NCBI GenBank assembly: GCA_022844125.1
Contig: JALHMI010000011.1
Location: 62,001-126,000, forward strand
Direction: 5' to 3'
Source of the DNA: Pirellulales bacterium
Lineage (GTDB): Bacteria; Planctomycetota; Planctomycetia; Pirellulales; PALSA-1355
DNA: 64,000 bases
In this document: one piece after another, positions 44,985 through 60,207 of the stretch
How the letters are laid out: the number at the start of each line of letters is the position of its first letter
Numbering within the stretch: the first letter of the stretch is position 1
Translations under genes and position numbers: made by a program
The notes under the pieces: model-generated
Seen by the model: the letters and a program-made list of their open reading frames with translations, nothing else
Database searches by the model: none
Told to the model about the DNA's origin: nothing

Positions 44985-45974
44985 ATGGCCGATCCTCACG
45001 AAACACCCGCCGACGCTCACGACGATGCTCATGCTGCGGACGCGCATGGACATGCCGACGCACATGCGGCGCACGGCGATGCTCACCACGCGCATGATCC
45101 GCTCGACGCGGCGCACTTGATTGGTCACGTCAAGGACGCGACGTACTTCGAGTTCCCGCGGTTCATGGGCGGCAAGGTCGAGATTCCGCAGATCTACGAA
45201 GGCCCGACGCTCGCCACGATTAGCGTGGGCTTCAAGCCGATCGACGACCGTATCATGCCGATTCAGGGCAGGATCACGAAGTTCATGGTGCTCGAGGCGA
45301 TTGTCGCCTTGCTCCTGATTTTGGTCTTCAGTTGGCTGGCCTTGCGGCTGCGTCGCTCGGATCGACCGAAGGGCGCGCTGACGAACCTGCTTGAGTCGAT
45401 GATCGTCTTCATTCGCGACGACGTGGCTCGCCCGGCTATCGGCCATCACGATGCCGATAAGTTCATGCCGTTACTGCTGACAATTTTCTTCTTCGTACTC
45501 GGTTGCAACCTGTTCGGCATGCTGCCCTGGATGGGCTCGCCGACGGGGGCCCTGGCCACAACCGGCGCGCTGGCGTTCATCACGCTCTGCACTGTGTGTA
45601 TCTCGGGCATGGCCAAGCTGGGGCCTGTGGGGTTCTGGGTGGGCCAGGTGCCGCACATGGACCTGCCGCTGGCGCTGGCGATCCTGCTCAAGCCGATGAT
45701 CTTCGTCATCGAACTGATGGGCATGGGCATCAAGCACTTCATTCTGGCCATGCGTCTTCTGGCCAACATGATGGCGGGCCACCTGGTGCAGGCCGTGATT
45801 ATGGCCTTCATTGCCGCCAGTGCGGCGAGCGCCGCCTGGTATGCCGTAACTCCCGCGAGTCTGCTCGGCGCCGTGGCGCTCAGCCTGCTCGAACTGTTCG
45901 TGGCCTTCCTGCAGGCTTATATTTTCACCTTTTTGTCGGCCCTGTTCATCGGCATGGCGGTGCATCCGCACTAG
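44985..45974 (+). CDS. atpB: ATP synthase F0 subunit a with His-rich N-terminus
   Basis: 329 residues; forms the proton half-channels beside the c-ring. Residues 1-48 hold 12 histidines by my count (DAHDDAHAADAHGHADAHAA), an unusual His/Asp/Ala tail before the first membrane helix. The family core is normal: FMPLLLTIFFFVLGCNLFGMLPW, and the essential Arg region LAMRLLANMMAGHLV. A longer subunit a than in E. coli (271), mostly because of this N-terminal part. ATG at 44985, 4 bases after the previous gene. Confidence 0.96.
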   Translation: MADPHETPADAHDDAHAADAHGHADAHAAHGDAHHAHDPLDAAHLIGHVKDATYFEFPRFMGGKVEIPQIYEGPTLATISVGFKPIDDRIMPIQGRITKFMVLEAIVALLLILVFSWLALRLRRSDRPKGALTNLLESMIVFIRDDVARPAIGHHDADKFMPLLLTIFFFVLGCNLFGMLPWMGSPTGALATTGALAFITLCTVCISGMAKLGPVGFWVGQVPHMDLPLALAILLKPMIFVIELMGMGIKHFILAMRLLANMMAGHLVQAVIMAFIAASAASAAWYAVTPASLLGAVALSLLELFVAFLQAYIFTFLSALFIGMAVHPH

Positions 45975-46044
45975 CCGTTCTGCTGACTTCGCTGTTAGGC
46001 GTTTAACTTCGACTTAACCATCTTCTTCGTTACGAGATTTCTAG

Positions 46045-46374
<330 letters not shown>

Positions 46375-46409
46375 TTTCGTTTCCCTTTTTGCGACGCTGC
46401 GAGGGCGCT

Positions 46410-47078
46410 ATGGGCCTGGCTCGTTGGACAATTTGTGTTGCGCTTGCGTTCGCCGCCGTGGGCTTTTCGGCCCAGATGGCTGCCGCGCAGGATGTGGAGA
46501 AGGCCTTGGAGCATGCCGGGGAGGAAGTGCACGAAGCGGCCACGACTGATCCCAGTCATGGCGGCGGTTCGACCGATCCGTTGGAGGTGGCTCCCGATCT
46601 GGCGATCTTCACGTTCATCGTGTTTGTGATCCTGCTGGTCGTGCTCCGCAAGTTTGCCTGGGGCCCGATCATGGAGGCTCTCGAACGGCGTGAACAAAAC
46701 GTCGCCGAGCACATCGCTCAGGCGGAGCGCAATCACGAGCAGGCCCGGCAGTTGCTGGTCGAATATGAGCAGCGGCTGGCAGGTGCGGCCAACGAAGTCC
46801 GCGAGCTGTTGGAAGAAGCTCGCCGCGACGCCGAAGGCACCAAGCAGTCGATCCTGGCCGAAGCTCGCCAGGGCGCCGAAGCCGAGAAGGCCCGGGCCCT
46901 GCGGGATATCGAGGCAGCGACCGATGCCGCGCTCGAAACGATCGCGCACCGCAGCACCGATCTGGCGGTCGAACTGGCTGGCAAGATCGTGGGCGCCAAG
47001 CTCACTAAAGACGAGCACGCCCGACTGATTCAGGATGCGGTGGCCAAGTTCCCGGCCTCGAGCGCCAGCTCGAATTAG
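46410..47078 (+). CDS. atpF: ATP synthase F0 subunit b, with signal-like N-terminus
   Basis: 222 residues; the peripheral stalk that holds F1 to F0. A first hydrophobic segment (about 5-24, ending AAAQ) looks like a signal peptide, then an acidic linker, the membrane helix LAIFTFIVFVILLVVLRKFAW and a long charged helix (ALERREQNVAEHIAQAERN) that dimerises. Subunit b is normally about 156-170 residues. The first segment and linker account for the extra length. GAGGG precedes the ATG. Confidence 0.95.
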   Translation: MGLARWTICVALAFAAVGFSAQMAAAQDVEKALEHAGEEVHEAATTDPSHGGGSTDPLEVAPDLAIFTFIVFVILLVVLRKFAWGPIMEALERREQNVAEHIAQAERNHEQARQLLVEYEQRLAGAANEVRELLEEARRDAEGTKQSILAEARQGAEAEKARALRDIEAATDAALETIAHRSTDLAVELAGKIVGAKLTKDEHARLIQDAVAKFPASSASSN

Positions 47079-47104
47079 GAGTGCAGAGCGCCAGCTCGAA
47101 CTAG
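47060..47104 (+). repeat. Direct repeat duplicating the end of atpF
   Basis: GAGCGCCAGCTCGAATTAG (47060-47078) and GAGCGCCAGCTCGAACTAG (47086-47104) differ at one of 19 bases and are 26 bases apart. The first copy contains the atpF stop; the second lies in the gap before atpH. It looks like a recent tandem duplication. Confidence 0.7.
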
Positions 47105-47157
47105 TTGTGGAAGAGAGTTCATCACCAGGTTCGTTTTAGCCCTTACAGGTTCTGGCA

Positions 47158-47793
47158 ATGATCGACAAAGCCGCCAAGCACCAGGCCAAAGCCGTCAACG
47201 TCGGCGCGCAGCGCGTGGCGGCCGTGTATGCCAAGGCCTTGCTCGGCGCCGCTGAAACCAAGGGGCAGACCGACGCGGTGCTGGGCGAACTGCAGGCCGT
47301 GGCGGGTGCCATCGCGGCCTATCCCAAGTTCGAGGATGTGCTGGCCTCGGCCCTGGTGCCGCACGAAGAAAAAGTCCGGATTCTCGAGCGCACCTTCGCG
47401 AGCAAGGTCTCGCCGCTGGTGCTCGACTTTCTCAAGGTTCTTTCGCATCACGGCCGGTTGGAAATCACCCGCGCCGTGGCAGACGTTTATGAGCAGCTTT
47501 TCAACGAGCTGCGGGGCAGGGTGCCGGTTTCGGTGCTCACCGCCACGCCGCTCGATGCCGGCCAAGCGCAATCCCTGGAAGCCTCACTCAGGCGGATTCT
47601 GGGTGGCGAGCCCGTCATGCAGCCGGATGTCGATCCGGCCCTGATCGGCGGCGTGGTCTTGCGCGTTGGCGATACCGTTTACGATGGCTCGGTGGCCCGG
47701 CAACTCCAGCAGGTCCGCGAGCAGATGATCAACAGGAGCGTCCATGAAATTCAGAGCCGACGAGATCGCTTCCGTCATTCAGGCGGAAATTGA
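47158..47793 (+). CDS. atpH: ATP synthase F1 subunit delta
   Basis: 211 residues; caps the F1 head and binds the b stalk. Family features: [14 protein letters not shown] near the start, [21 protein letters not shown] in the middle, and [31 protein letters not shown] toward the end. The last 17 codons overlap atpA by 50 bases in a different frame, longer than a usual coupling overlap. ATG at 47158 with no strong ribosome site. Confidence 0.95.
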   Translation: MIDKAAKHQAKAVNVGAQRVAAVYAKALLGAAETKGQTDAVLGELQAVAGAIAAYPKFEDVLASALVPHEEKVRILERTFASKVSPLVLDFLKVLSHHGRLEITRAVADVYEQLFNELRGRVPVSVLTATPLDAGQAQSLEASLRRILGGEPVMQPDVDPALIGGVVLRVGDTVYDGSVARQLQQVREQMINRSVHEIQSRRDRFRHSGGN

Positions 47794-49279
47794 AAACTAC
47801 CAGTCCCAGATCGACGTTCGCGAGGTAGGTCGCGTACTCGAGGTGGGCGACGGCATCGCGCGTGTCTACGGCCTCTCTGGCGTCATGGCCGGCGAAATGG
47901 TCGAGTTCCCCGGCGGAATCATCGGGTTGGCCTTCAACCTCGAAGAAAACTCCGTGGGCGTGATCATTCTCGGTGACTTCCTCAAGATCACCGAAGGCGA
48001 CGAAGTCAAAAGCACGGGCAAGCTGCTCAGCGTGCCGGTGGGTGACGCCGTGATCGGCCGCGTGGTCGACCCGCTCGGCAACCCGCTCGACGGCAAGGGC
48101 CCGATCATCACCAGCGAGCGCCGCGACGTCGAAACCATGGCTCCCGGCGTGGCCGAGCGCCAGCCGGTCAAGCAGCCGCTGCAAACCGGGATCAAGGCCA
48201 TCGACTCGATGACCCCCATCGGACGCGGCCAGCGCGAGCTCATCATCGGTGACCGCAAGACGGGCAAGACCGCCATCGGCATCGACGCCATCATCAATCA
48301 GAAGAACTCGGGCGTGAAGTGCTTCTACGTCGCTGTCGGTCAGAAAGAGTCGACCGTCGCCGGTACGATCGAAGTGCTGCGTGCCACGGGTGCCATGGAC
48401 TACACCACGGTCATCATCGCCAGTGCTTCGGATCCCGCTCCGCTGCAGTACGTCGCTCCGTACGCCGGCACGTCGATGGCCGAGTACTTCATGTACAAGG
48501 GCGAGCACACGCTGATCGTCTATGACGACTTGTCGAAGCAGGCCTCGGCCTATCGCCAGTTGTCGTTGCTCATGCGTCGTCCGCCGGGCCGCGAAGCCTA
48601 CCCGGGCGACGTGTTCTATGCCCACAGCCGCCTGCTCGAACGTTCGGCCAAGCTGAGCGATGCTCTAGGCGGCGGCTCGCTCACCTCGCTGCCGATCATC
48701 GAAACGCTCGAAGGCGAAGTCTCTGCGTACATTCCCACAAACGTGATCTCGATCACCGACGGTCAGATTTACCTGCAGCCCGACTTGTTCTTCTCCGGTA
48801 TTCGTCCGGCCATGAACGTGGGCGTGTCGGTCTCTCGCGTGGGCGGTTCGGCCCAGATCAAGGCGATGCGTAAGGTCGCCGGCGGCTTGCGACTGGACCT
48901 GGCAGCCTTCCGCGAACTGGAAGCGTTCGCCCAACTCGGTACGGATCTCGACCCGGCCACGCAGTCCCGCTTGGACCGCGGTTACCGGATGGTCGAAATC
49001 CTCAAACAGGGTCAGTACGAGCCGCTCGATGTGATCGACCAGGTGTTGATCATCTTCGCCGGCACCCGCGGCTTCCTCGACAAGGTTCCGGTGAAGGAAG
49101 TTTCGCAGTGGGAGAAGCAGTTCCTCACGTTCATGCGTGACCAGAAGCCGGAGATTCGCCATAAGATCGAGGAGACGCAGGATCTGGACGAAGCGACGAT
49201 GGCGGCGATTACCTCCGCGATCGGCGAATTCAACGCGCAGTACACCAACAAGGGAGCAGCCGCCACCGCTCGCGTGTAA
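47744..49279 (+). CDS. atpA: ATP synthase F1 subunit alpha
   Basis: 511 residues; non-catalytic nucleotide-binding subunit of the F1 hexamer. The opening [19 protein letters not shown] is canonical, as are the P-loop [11 protein letters not shown], the [10 protein letters not shown] and [29 protein letters not shown] segments and the conserved arginine region in [13 protein letters not shown]. An AGGAG ribosome site lies within the end of atpH. Length is standard. Confidence 0.98.
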   Translation: MKFRADEIASVIQAEIENYQSQIDVREVGRVLEVGDGIARVYGLSGVMAGEMVEFPGGIIGLAFNLEENSVGVIILGDFLKITEGDEVKSTGKLLSVPVGDAVIGRVVDPLGNPLDGKGPIITSERRDVETMAPGVAERQPVKQPLQTGIKAIDSMTPIGRGQRELIIGDRKTGKTAIGIDAIINQKNSGVKCFYVAVGQKESTVAGTIEVLRATGAMDYTTVIIASASDPAPLQYVAPYAGTSMAEYFMYKGEHTLIVYDDLSKQASAYRQLSLLMRRPPGREAYPGDVFYAHSRLLERSAKLSDALGGGSLTSLPIIETLEGEVSAYIPTNVISITDGQIYLQPDLFFSGIRPAMNVGVSVSRVGGSAQIKAMRKVAGGLRLDLAAFRELEAFAQLGTDLDPATQSRLDRGYRMVEILKQGQYEPLDVIDQVLIIFAGTRGFLDKVPVKEVSQWEKQFLTFMRDQKPEIRHKIEETQDLDEATMAAITSAIGEFNAQYTNKGAAATARV

Positions 49280-49306
49280 GCAAGCGGCAGTGCCCTGGAT
49301 TGAACA

Positions 49307-51707
<2,401 letters not shown>

Positions 51708-51779
51708 CCTCAGAATTGACGTGAACTCTCTGCGAGCGGTATCCGCACCGCTTGCGGCATAGCAGGATCGACAACCGCC

Positions 51780-52211
51780 ATGGCCCAACTCAACCTGATC
51801 GTCGTCACGCCCGAGTCCACGGTGCTGGAAACCTCGGCCGAGTTCGTGGCCTTGCCGCTGTACGACGGCGAGATCGGCATCCTCCCCGGCCGGGCGCCGC
51901 TGATCGGTCGCCTGGGCTACGGCGAGCTGCGCGTCGAAGTGGGCGGCCAGACCACGCGGTTCTATGTCGACGGCGGCTTCGTGCAGGTGGCGGACAATGT
52001 GGTTTCGGTGCTCACCAACCGCGCGGTGCCGGCAACGGCGCTCGATGCCAAGGTGGCTCGCGAGCTGCTCCAAGCGGCCCAGGCTCGCAAAGCCGACACC
52101 GACGAGTTGATCGCCATTCGCGATCGGCTGGAACGTCAAGCCCGCGCCCAGCTTCGCCTGGCCGAACGTGCCGGCACGGGCGGTAGTGCGAGCCGCGCGG
52201 CCCATCACTAA
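51780..52211 (+). CDS. atpC: ATP synthase F1 subunit epsilon
   Basis: 143 residues. The beta-sandwich part (VVTPESTVLETSAEFVALPLYDGEIGILPGRAPLIGRLGYGELRV) and the C-terminal helical hairpin (RQARAQLRLAERAG) are typical. Subunit epsilon binds gamma and can inhibit ATP hydrolysis. It ends the operon; an IS630-type element begins about 190 bases downstream. Confidence 0.95.
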   Translation: MAQLNLIVVTPESTVLETSAEFVALPLYDGEIGILPGRAPLIGRLGYGELRVEVGGQTTRFYVDGGFVQVADNVVSVLTNRAVPATALDAKVARELLQAAQARKADTDELIAIRDRLERQARAQLRLAERAGTGGSASRAAHH

Positions 52212-52257
52212 GCGGGTATCGCTCCGTCCGGCGGGCTCTCTACTGGCCTTGGGTGCG

Positions 52258-52334
52258 ATGCTCACGCGCTGCGCGAGCATGCTGAGCCTGCCAAGTCGCT
52301 TGAAGTAGGGCATACTCCCGCTGCGCGTGAGCAT
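52258..52334. repeat. Inverted repeat after the ATP synthase operon
   Basis: ATGCTCACGCGC (52258-52269) and its exact complement GCGCGTGAGCAT (52323-52334), 12 bases per arm with a 53-base loop; the left arm can also fold locally (TGCTC/GAGCA). No T-tract follows. It may end the atp transcript or be a repeat remnant. Confidence 0.45.
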
Positions 52335-52416
52335 GGCACCTCAGCTCGCATCGGATTTTCGCACTCGGCTGGCCTATTGCCGTATCACGGAACATGGACG
52401 CTAGAGCGGTTTCATT

Positions 52417-53073
52417 TTAGGTATGGCGGTATCCGCAGTGTTGAAAGTAGTTTCGACACTCGTGTTCTGTGAAGGTGTCGAGGATGCTTCCGCAGAGCGT
52501 CCAGAGTTTGTCGACAGTCCGTTCGGCTCCGTCGCGGAGGAGTTTCTTGAACTTGGAAAACGCCAGTTCGATGGGGTTCAGGTCGGGCGAGTAGGGAGGC
52601 AGGTAGCGTAGTTCGGCGCCGACTGCTTCGATGGCTTGGCGAACTCCAGCGACTTTGTGGCTGGAGAGATTGTCCATCACCACGATGTCGCCCCTTCGCA
52701 AGACCGGTGCCAGATGTTGCTCGACCCAGGCTCGAAACAACTCGCCGTTGATCCCGCCTTCAACGGTCAGCGGAGCGACGAAACCCTCGACCCTCAAGGC
52801 CCCCAGAAAAGTCGTCGTCTGCCAACGCCCACACGGCGCTTTGTCGACCAGACGCGTGCCGCGATCCGAGCGGCCATAGCTGCGCGTCATATTGGTTTTG
52901 GCCCACGTTTCGTCGATGAAGACGACTTTCTCAGGATCGATCTGCAACTGCGAATCGCGCCACGCCGTGCGTTGCTCGACGACATCGGGACGATCTTGTT
53001 CGCTGGCAATCAACGTCTTTTTTTTCGCGATTGATCCAATGCTCGACAGGCCGCGCAGAGCGTTCCCAAACAA
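52417..53073 (-). CDS. IS630 transposase, catalytic part (downstream frame)
   Basis: The catalytic DDE region: first Asp in [13 protein letters not shown], second Asp in [14 protein letters not shown] and the final Glu in [16 protein letters not shown]. The frame is most likely made only as a fusion with the upstream frame by a -1 slip; the fusion would be about 313 residues. Its own apparent start (53073) has no family match until the [15 protein letters not shown] segment, which supports expression by frameshift. All three catalytic residues are present. Confidence 0.92.
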   Translation of the reverse strand: MFGNALRGLSSIGSIAKKKTLIASEQDRPDVVEQRTAWRDSQLQIDPEKVVFIDETWAKTNMTRSYGRSDRGTRLVDKAPCGRWQTTTFLGALRVEGFVAPLTVEGGINGELFRAWVEQHLAPVLRRGDIVVMDNLSSHKVAGVRQAIEAVGAELRYLPPYSPDLNPIELAFSKFKKLLRDGAERTVDKLWTLCGSILDTFTEHECRNYFQHCGYRHT

Positions 53074-53357
53074 ACATCGATGCCGCGCTCTTGCTTCAAG
53101 TCGGCTTGCAGTTCACGCAGGTAAATGTCCGGCCGAGCAGCGATCTTCGCGACCAGCCAATCCGCCCAGGCCTGCCACTTGGGCTGACGCGGCGCGGCTT
53201 TTTTTGGCGCGACCTGGCCGGTCTCGCGACGTTGCTGCTGAATCCGCCGCAACCAAGATTCCGAAACCTGGAAACGCAACGCGATCAACCGTCGCTCTTC
53301 GTTCGTATCACACGCGGCGAGCACCTCGCCACGAAACTCCGCATCATACGGTTCCAT
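53010..53357 (-). CDS. IS630 transposase, DNA-binding part (upstream frame)
   Basis: 115 residues. Helix-turn-helix regions typical of IS630 transposases: [21 protein letters not shown], then [25 protein letters not shown]. It ends in RKKRR just past the A8 slip site. An AAGGAGG ribosome site lies 7 bases before the ATG at 53357. Unshifted translation gives only this DNA-binding half, which may act as a repressor. Confidence 0.9.
   Translation of the reverse strand: MEPYDAEFRGEVLAACDTNEERRLIALRFQVSESWLRRIQQQRRETGQVAPKKAAPRQPKWQAWADWLVAKIAARPDIYLRELQADLKQERGIDVCLGTLCAACRALDQSRKKRR
53018..53025 (-). promoter_or_regulatory. A8 slippery site for -1 frameshifting
   Basis: Eight consecutive A on the minus strand. 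The upstream frame reads CGA AAA AAA AGA CGT TGA and stops; sliding back one base gives AAA AAG ACG TTG, which enters the catalytic frame. This fits programmed frameshifting known in many IS630 elements. Confidence 0.75.
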
Positions 53358-53507
53358 TCGATTCACCTCCTTGAGATGAACCCACTTTACCCGCCTCGCC
53401 TAGATCGCGCTAGACCTACGGTGAAACCGCTCTAAATTGGCGAGTGCCCTCGAAGCGCGCCTTGGGCGGGTGTCGAGTATTAACGCCGATCCGAGGGCTA
53501 CCTCTCA

Positions 53508-57215
<3,708 letters not shown>

Positions 57216-57592
57216 GGGGTCTCATATAGATAGTGAAGAGCGGGGGGCTCAGGGTGTTTGTCGTTCGGCCCCTGGCCAGACCGCGCTTGAAGGCTAACCG
57301 CTTTTGCGGGAGTAGCTTGCGCTTTAGAGAACTATCGCACACTGCCGCGCCGCCTGCAACCGCCGCCCACGGTTCAGCTTAGGACCATAAGAGCTAGCGG
57401 CCAGCGGAATGGTTCGCGCCGCGGGGCTGGCAGGCAAGTCGCCTCAAACTCGCCAGTCGCCGCAAGCGTAAGAAGGCTCAAGATCGTTACCACCCACGCC
57501 CGATATCAACTGCCAGTCGGCGTAGCGCGCGCTTCGTGCCTCGCGGCTGCGCCTCGACCAGATTATCCAATCCTCAACCGCACGGATGAACG
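57216..57592. other. Intergenic region between metH and the envelope operon
   Basis: 377 bases between divergent genes; promoters for both are expected. The metH leader was checked for cobalamin, SAM and SAH riboswitch cores without a match. Several short GC-rich hairpins are possible but none is distinctive. Confidence 0.35.
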
Positions 57593-58393
57593 ATGGCTGC
57601 GTTCCATACCACGCCGCATGGCGCTGCCCCGGCCACCGGCGACGTCGGGCCGGCTGTGATCAATGTCCGCCGTCCTCGGGCCGCTACGAGCGACGCGCCG
57701 ATCCCGTCTGAACTCGTACTCAACAAGGCTGATGACGCACTGCCGCCAACGGCGCTGCGGCTACCGAACCTGGCAGCGATTCCGGCTCCGCCCAGCACGC
57801 TTAACAAGATCTTCTCGATCCTGCACTGGTGCTTCATCGGTCTGGGATCGCTGATCGCGCTGTGGCTCATCTTTGGCGGTCGCGGCGGACCGAAGCCCAC
57901 GGGCGAAGACATTCCTGCAGCGCCAGCCCGCGCGCAGGTCGATTCGACCCCGGCTTGGAATCCGCCAGCGCTGGATACTGCCGGCGATTCGGACGCCCCC
58001 AAGTGGACGCCACCGCCTGCCAGCACAGCGACCACTGCCGAGGCTGCAGCGCCGCCCAGCATGGAGATCGCGCCGCCTGCGGCTGCACCTGCCGCTAGTG
58101 CGCCGGTTGCATCCGAGTCGGACGCCCCGAGCTACGACGCCTGGCCGCAAGGCGACGCGAAGTTGCCTGCAGCGCCGGCGGCTGAGCCAACCCAGCCGGA
58201 AGCCGCAGCGCCAGAGGCGTCTCCAGAACCCGAGCTGCCCGCCGCCCCGGCCTGGCAAGAGGCCAGTGCGCCGCCTGCGGCTGCCACTGCGGGGCCGGTC
58301 GCTCGAACCGCCGCTCGCGAAACGCCGGTCGCCGATCCGGTGCCAGGTGGCGAAGCCCATCCCCTTGATCTAACCGTGCCGGTGCCGCAATGA
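57593..58393 (+). CDS. Single-span membrane protein with Ala/Pro-rich periplasmic domain
   Basis: 266 residues, family not recognised. A cytoplasmic N-terminus of about 75 residues is followed by one membrane helix (LHWCFIGLGSLIALWLIFG, about 77-95) and an Ala/Pro/Glu-rich low-complexity region to the end (over half alanine plus proline), including repeated AAPEA and PPAA patterns. It could be a periplasmic spacer that reaches the outer envelope, as TonB-like proteins do, but no TonB domain is seen. It overlaps the next gene by 4 bases (ATGA), so both are co-translated. Confidence 0.78.
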   Translation: MAAFHTTPHGAAPATGDVGPAVINVRRPRAATSDAPIPSELVLNKADDALPPTALRLPNLAAIPAPPSTLNKIFSILHWCFIGLGSLIALWLIFGGRGGPKPTGEDIPAAPARAQVDSTPAWNPPALDTAGDSDAPKWTPPPASTATTAEAAAPPSMEIAPPAAAPAASAPVASESDAPSYDAWPQGDAKLPAAPAAEPTQPEAAAPEASPEPELPAAPAWQEASAPPAAATAGPVARTAARETPVADPVPGGEAHPLDLTVPVPQ

Positions 58394-59352
58394 CCAGCTT
58401 CGACAAATCGTTCATCAAGGCCTTCACCGACCAGCCGCATGTGGCTGCGCCCAGCGCGCGCGTCTCCGCGCCTCCGCACATTGTCTCCCCGACGCCTGCT
58501 CCGGCCCGCGAGCGAAGGTTGAGCGGAGCCGCCACGCGTGTGGAGGATCAACCGCCGGCCCGCCGGGACACCAGCGAAAGCTTGCCCCTCAGCAGCTACA
58601 CCCCGCGGCCGAAGGTGCACGACTCCTGGCGGGCGATGCTGGAAGTCGATCGCTTTCCCTGGCCGGCTTGTTGCGAAGAACTGCTTGTGCGGGTGCGCCC
58701 GCATTGGGATCGCTTCGCCGACACGATCATCGAAGCCATGGCCAGCGGCCAGAAATGCCTGGGCATCAGTTCGCTGCATCGTAACGTCGGCCGCACGACG
58801 ACGCTGCTCGCCCTGTCAAAGATTCTCGCCAACCGCGGCATGCGGCCGGTGTTGGTCGATGCCGATTGCATTCGCCCCGAGCTTGCGGAGGCCTGCGGTG
58901 TCGTGGTTCAGACTGGCTGGGACGACCTGCTGGCCAGCGAACTGGCGCTCGGCGAATCGCTGATCGCCGCAGTCGAAGACGGCGTCACGCTCCTGCCGTG
59001 GCGCTCGGCCGTGACGAGCGGCGCCGTGCTGCCCACCTCACTCAAGGCTGGCGGAATCTTCGGCACGTTGCGCGAACACTATGACCTGGTGCTCGTCGAT
59101 CTGCCGCCGCTGGGCACCAAGCCCTCGGTCGTGGAACTCGCGGCCTTCGCCTCCACGGTTCATCTCGATCGGCTGTACCTGGTTGACGATCTGCGCGATC
59201 ACGACCGCGACGCACTGGCCAGCACCTGCAACAAGCTGGCGCGCGCGGGCCTTGCCGTTGCGGGCATCATCGAAAACTTTGCCGCCGGGCCGGATCATCC
59301 CCGCGGCGCGAATCATCCGGGCGTCCGTCGACCGGCGGCCGTCGGCTCTTAA
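58390..59352 (+). CDS. CpsD/BY-kinase-like P-loop protein with altered Walker A
   Basis: 320 residues. The C-terminal 220 residues follow the fold of CpsD/Wzc-type tyrosine kinases: SSLHRNVGRTTTLLALSKILA (Walker A), VLVDADCIRPELAEACGV (Walker A') and YDLVLVDLPPLG (Walker B). The Walker A lysine is replaced by arginine (GRT in place of GKT). No tyrosine cluster is present at the C-terminus. The first 90 residues are variable. Family members control export and chain length of surface polysaccharide. Here it may be a regulator and not an active kinase. It overlaps its upstream neighbour. Confidence 0.82.
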   Translation: MTSFDKSFIKAFTDQPHVAAPSARVSAPPHIVSPTPAPARERRLSGAATRVEDQPPARRDTSESLPLSSYTPRPKVHDSWRAMLEVDRFPWPACCEELLVRVRPHWDRFADTIIEAMASGQKCLGISSLHRNVGRTTTLLALSKILANRGMRPVLVDADCIRPELAEACGVVVQTGWDDLLASELALGESLIAAVEDGVTLLPWRSAVTSGAVLPTSLKAGGIFGTLREHYDLVLVDLPPLGTKPSVVELAAFASTVHLDRLYLVDDLRDHDRDALASTCNKLARAGLAVAGIIENFAAGPDHPRGANHPGVRRPAAVGS

Positions 59353-59373
59353 ACTTGCTGCGGGGGGAATGCG

Positions 59374-60195
59374 GTGTACGAATTGTATTGGCAATTGCAA
59401 TCGCGCCCGTTCGAAAACTGCACGGACGCCAAGTTCTATTACCCCAGCGAAGTCCACCAAGGCGCGCTGCTCAAGCTGCGCTACACGGTCGAGAACCGCC
59501 GCGGCGCGGCGCTCCTGGCCGGCGCCGCGGGTGTGGGCAAGACGCTGCTCATCAACTCGCTTCGCCGGCAGGTCAGCCCCAACTGCACGCCGTTCGTGCA
59601 CCTGGTGTTTCCGCAAATGTCCGTTGGCGAACTGCTCAACTACCTCGCCGCCGAGCTCGGAGCCCTGACAACCACAACTTCGGCCACTACGGTCGACGAA
59701 AGCGTGCGCCGCATCCAGAAATTCCTGGAAGACAACACCCGCAAAGGTTCGCATGCCGTGGTGGCGATCGACGAAGCCCAACTCCTGCTCGAGACGGAAT
59801 CGCTCGATACGCTGCGGCTGCTGCTCAACTTCGAATCGCAATCGCAGCCGGCGCTCACCTTGATCCTGGCCGGTCAACCGCACCTGTTGCCGGCGATCGC
59901 GAGGCTGCCGGGTTTTGAGGCCCGGTTGGGTGTGAAGTGCCTCTTGCGGCCGCTGCATCTCGAAGAGACCGTCAGCTACGTGAATCACCGCATGCAAGCG
60001 GCGGGCGCCACGCGCGAAATCTTCACCAGCGAGGCACTCACCACGCTGCACGAACTGGCCGGCGGCAACCCTCGTCGGATCAACCGACTTTGCGATCTGG
60101 CGCTGCTCATTGGTTATGCCGAGGAACAAGTGCGGATCAACGCCCCACAAATCGAGGCCGTGTGCAACGAACTCGTCACGGTCGCCCCCGAGTAG
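59374..60195 (+). CDS. ExeA/GspA-type AAA ATPase
   Basis: 273 residues starting with GTG after GGGGG. The opening YELYWQLQSRPFENCTDAKFYYPS is the ExeA-family start, followed by Walker A LAGAAGVGKTLL, Walker B AVVAIDEAQLLLE and a sensor region TLILAGQPHLLPAIARL. This family includes ATPases near type II secretion genes and the ATPase of exosortase/PEP-CTERM polysaccharide loci. Beside a CpsD-like protein and a glycosyltransferase, the latter role is more likely. No peptidoglycan-binding domain is attached. Confidence 0.88.
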   Translation: MYELYWQLQSRPFENCTDAKFYYPSEVHQGALLKLRYTVENRRGAALLAGAAGVGKTLLINSLRRQVSPNCTPFVHLVFPQMSVGELLNYLAAELGALTTTTSATTVDESVRRIQKFLEDNTRKGSHAVVAIDEAQLLLETESLDTLRLLLNFESQSQPALTLILAGQPHLLPAIARLPGFEARLGVKCLLRPLHLEETVSYVNHRMQAAGATREIFTSEALTTLHELAGGNPRRINRLCDLALLIGYAEEQVRINAPQIEAVCNELVTVAPE

Positions 60196-60207
60196 CACTG
60201 GCGGAAG

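Larger units (their letters stand above)
52404..53432 (-). mobile_element. IS630-family insertion sequence, complete
   Basis: About 1029 bases. The ends form imperfect inverted repeats of about 21 bases: GAGCGGTTTCATTTTAGGT from 52404, and the complement of CCTACGGTGAAACCGCTC ending at 53432; the outer 11 bases match exactly. Both ends are flanked by TA (52402-52403 and 53433-53434), the duplicated target of the IS630/Tc1-mariner group. Inside are two overlapping transposase frames joined by a -1 frameshift site. All parts look intact, so the element may be active. It separates the atp operon from metH. Confidence 0.92.

Noticed and set aside
57216-57592. Cobalamin, SAM or SAH riboswitch in the metH leader
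   Set aside because: The characteristic conserved cores were not found on the minus strand; only unspecific GC-rich hairpins are present.
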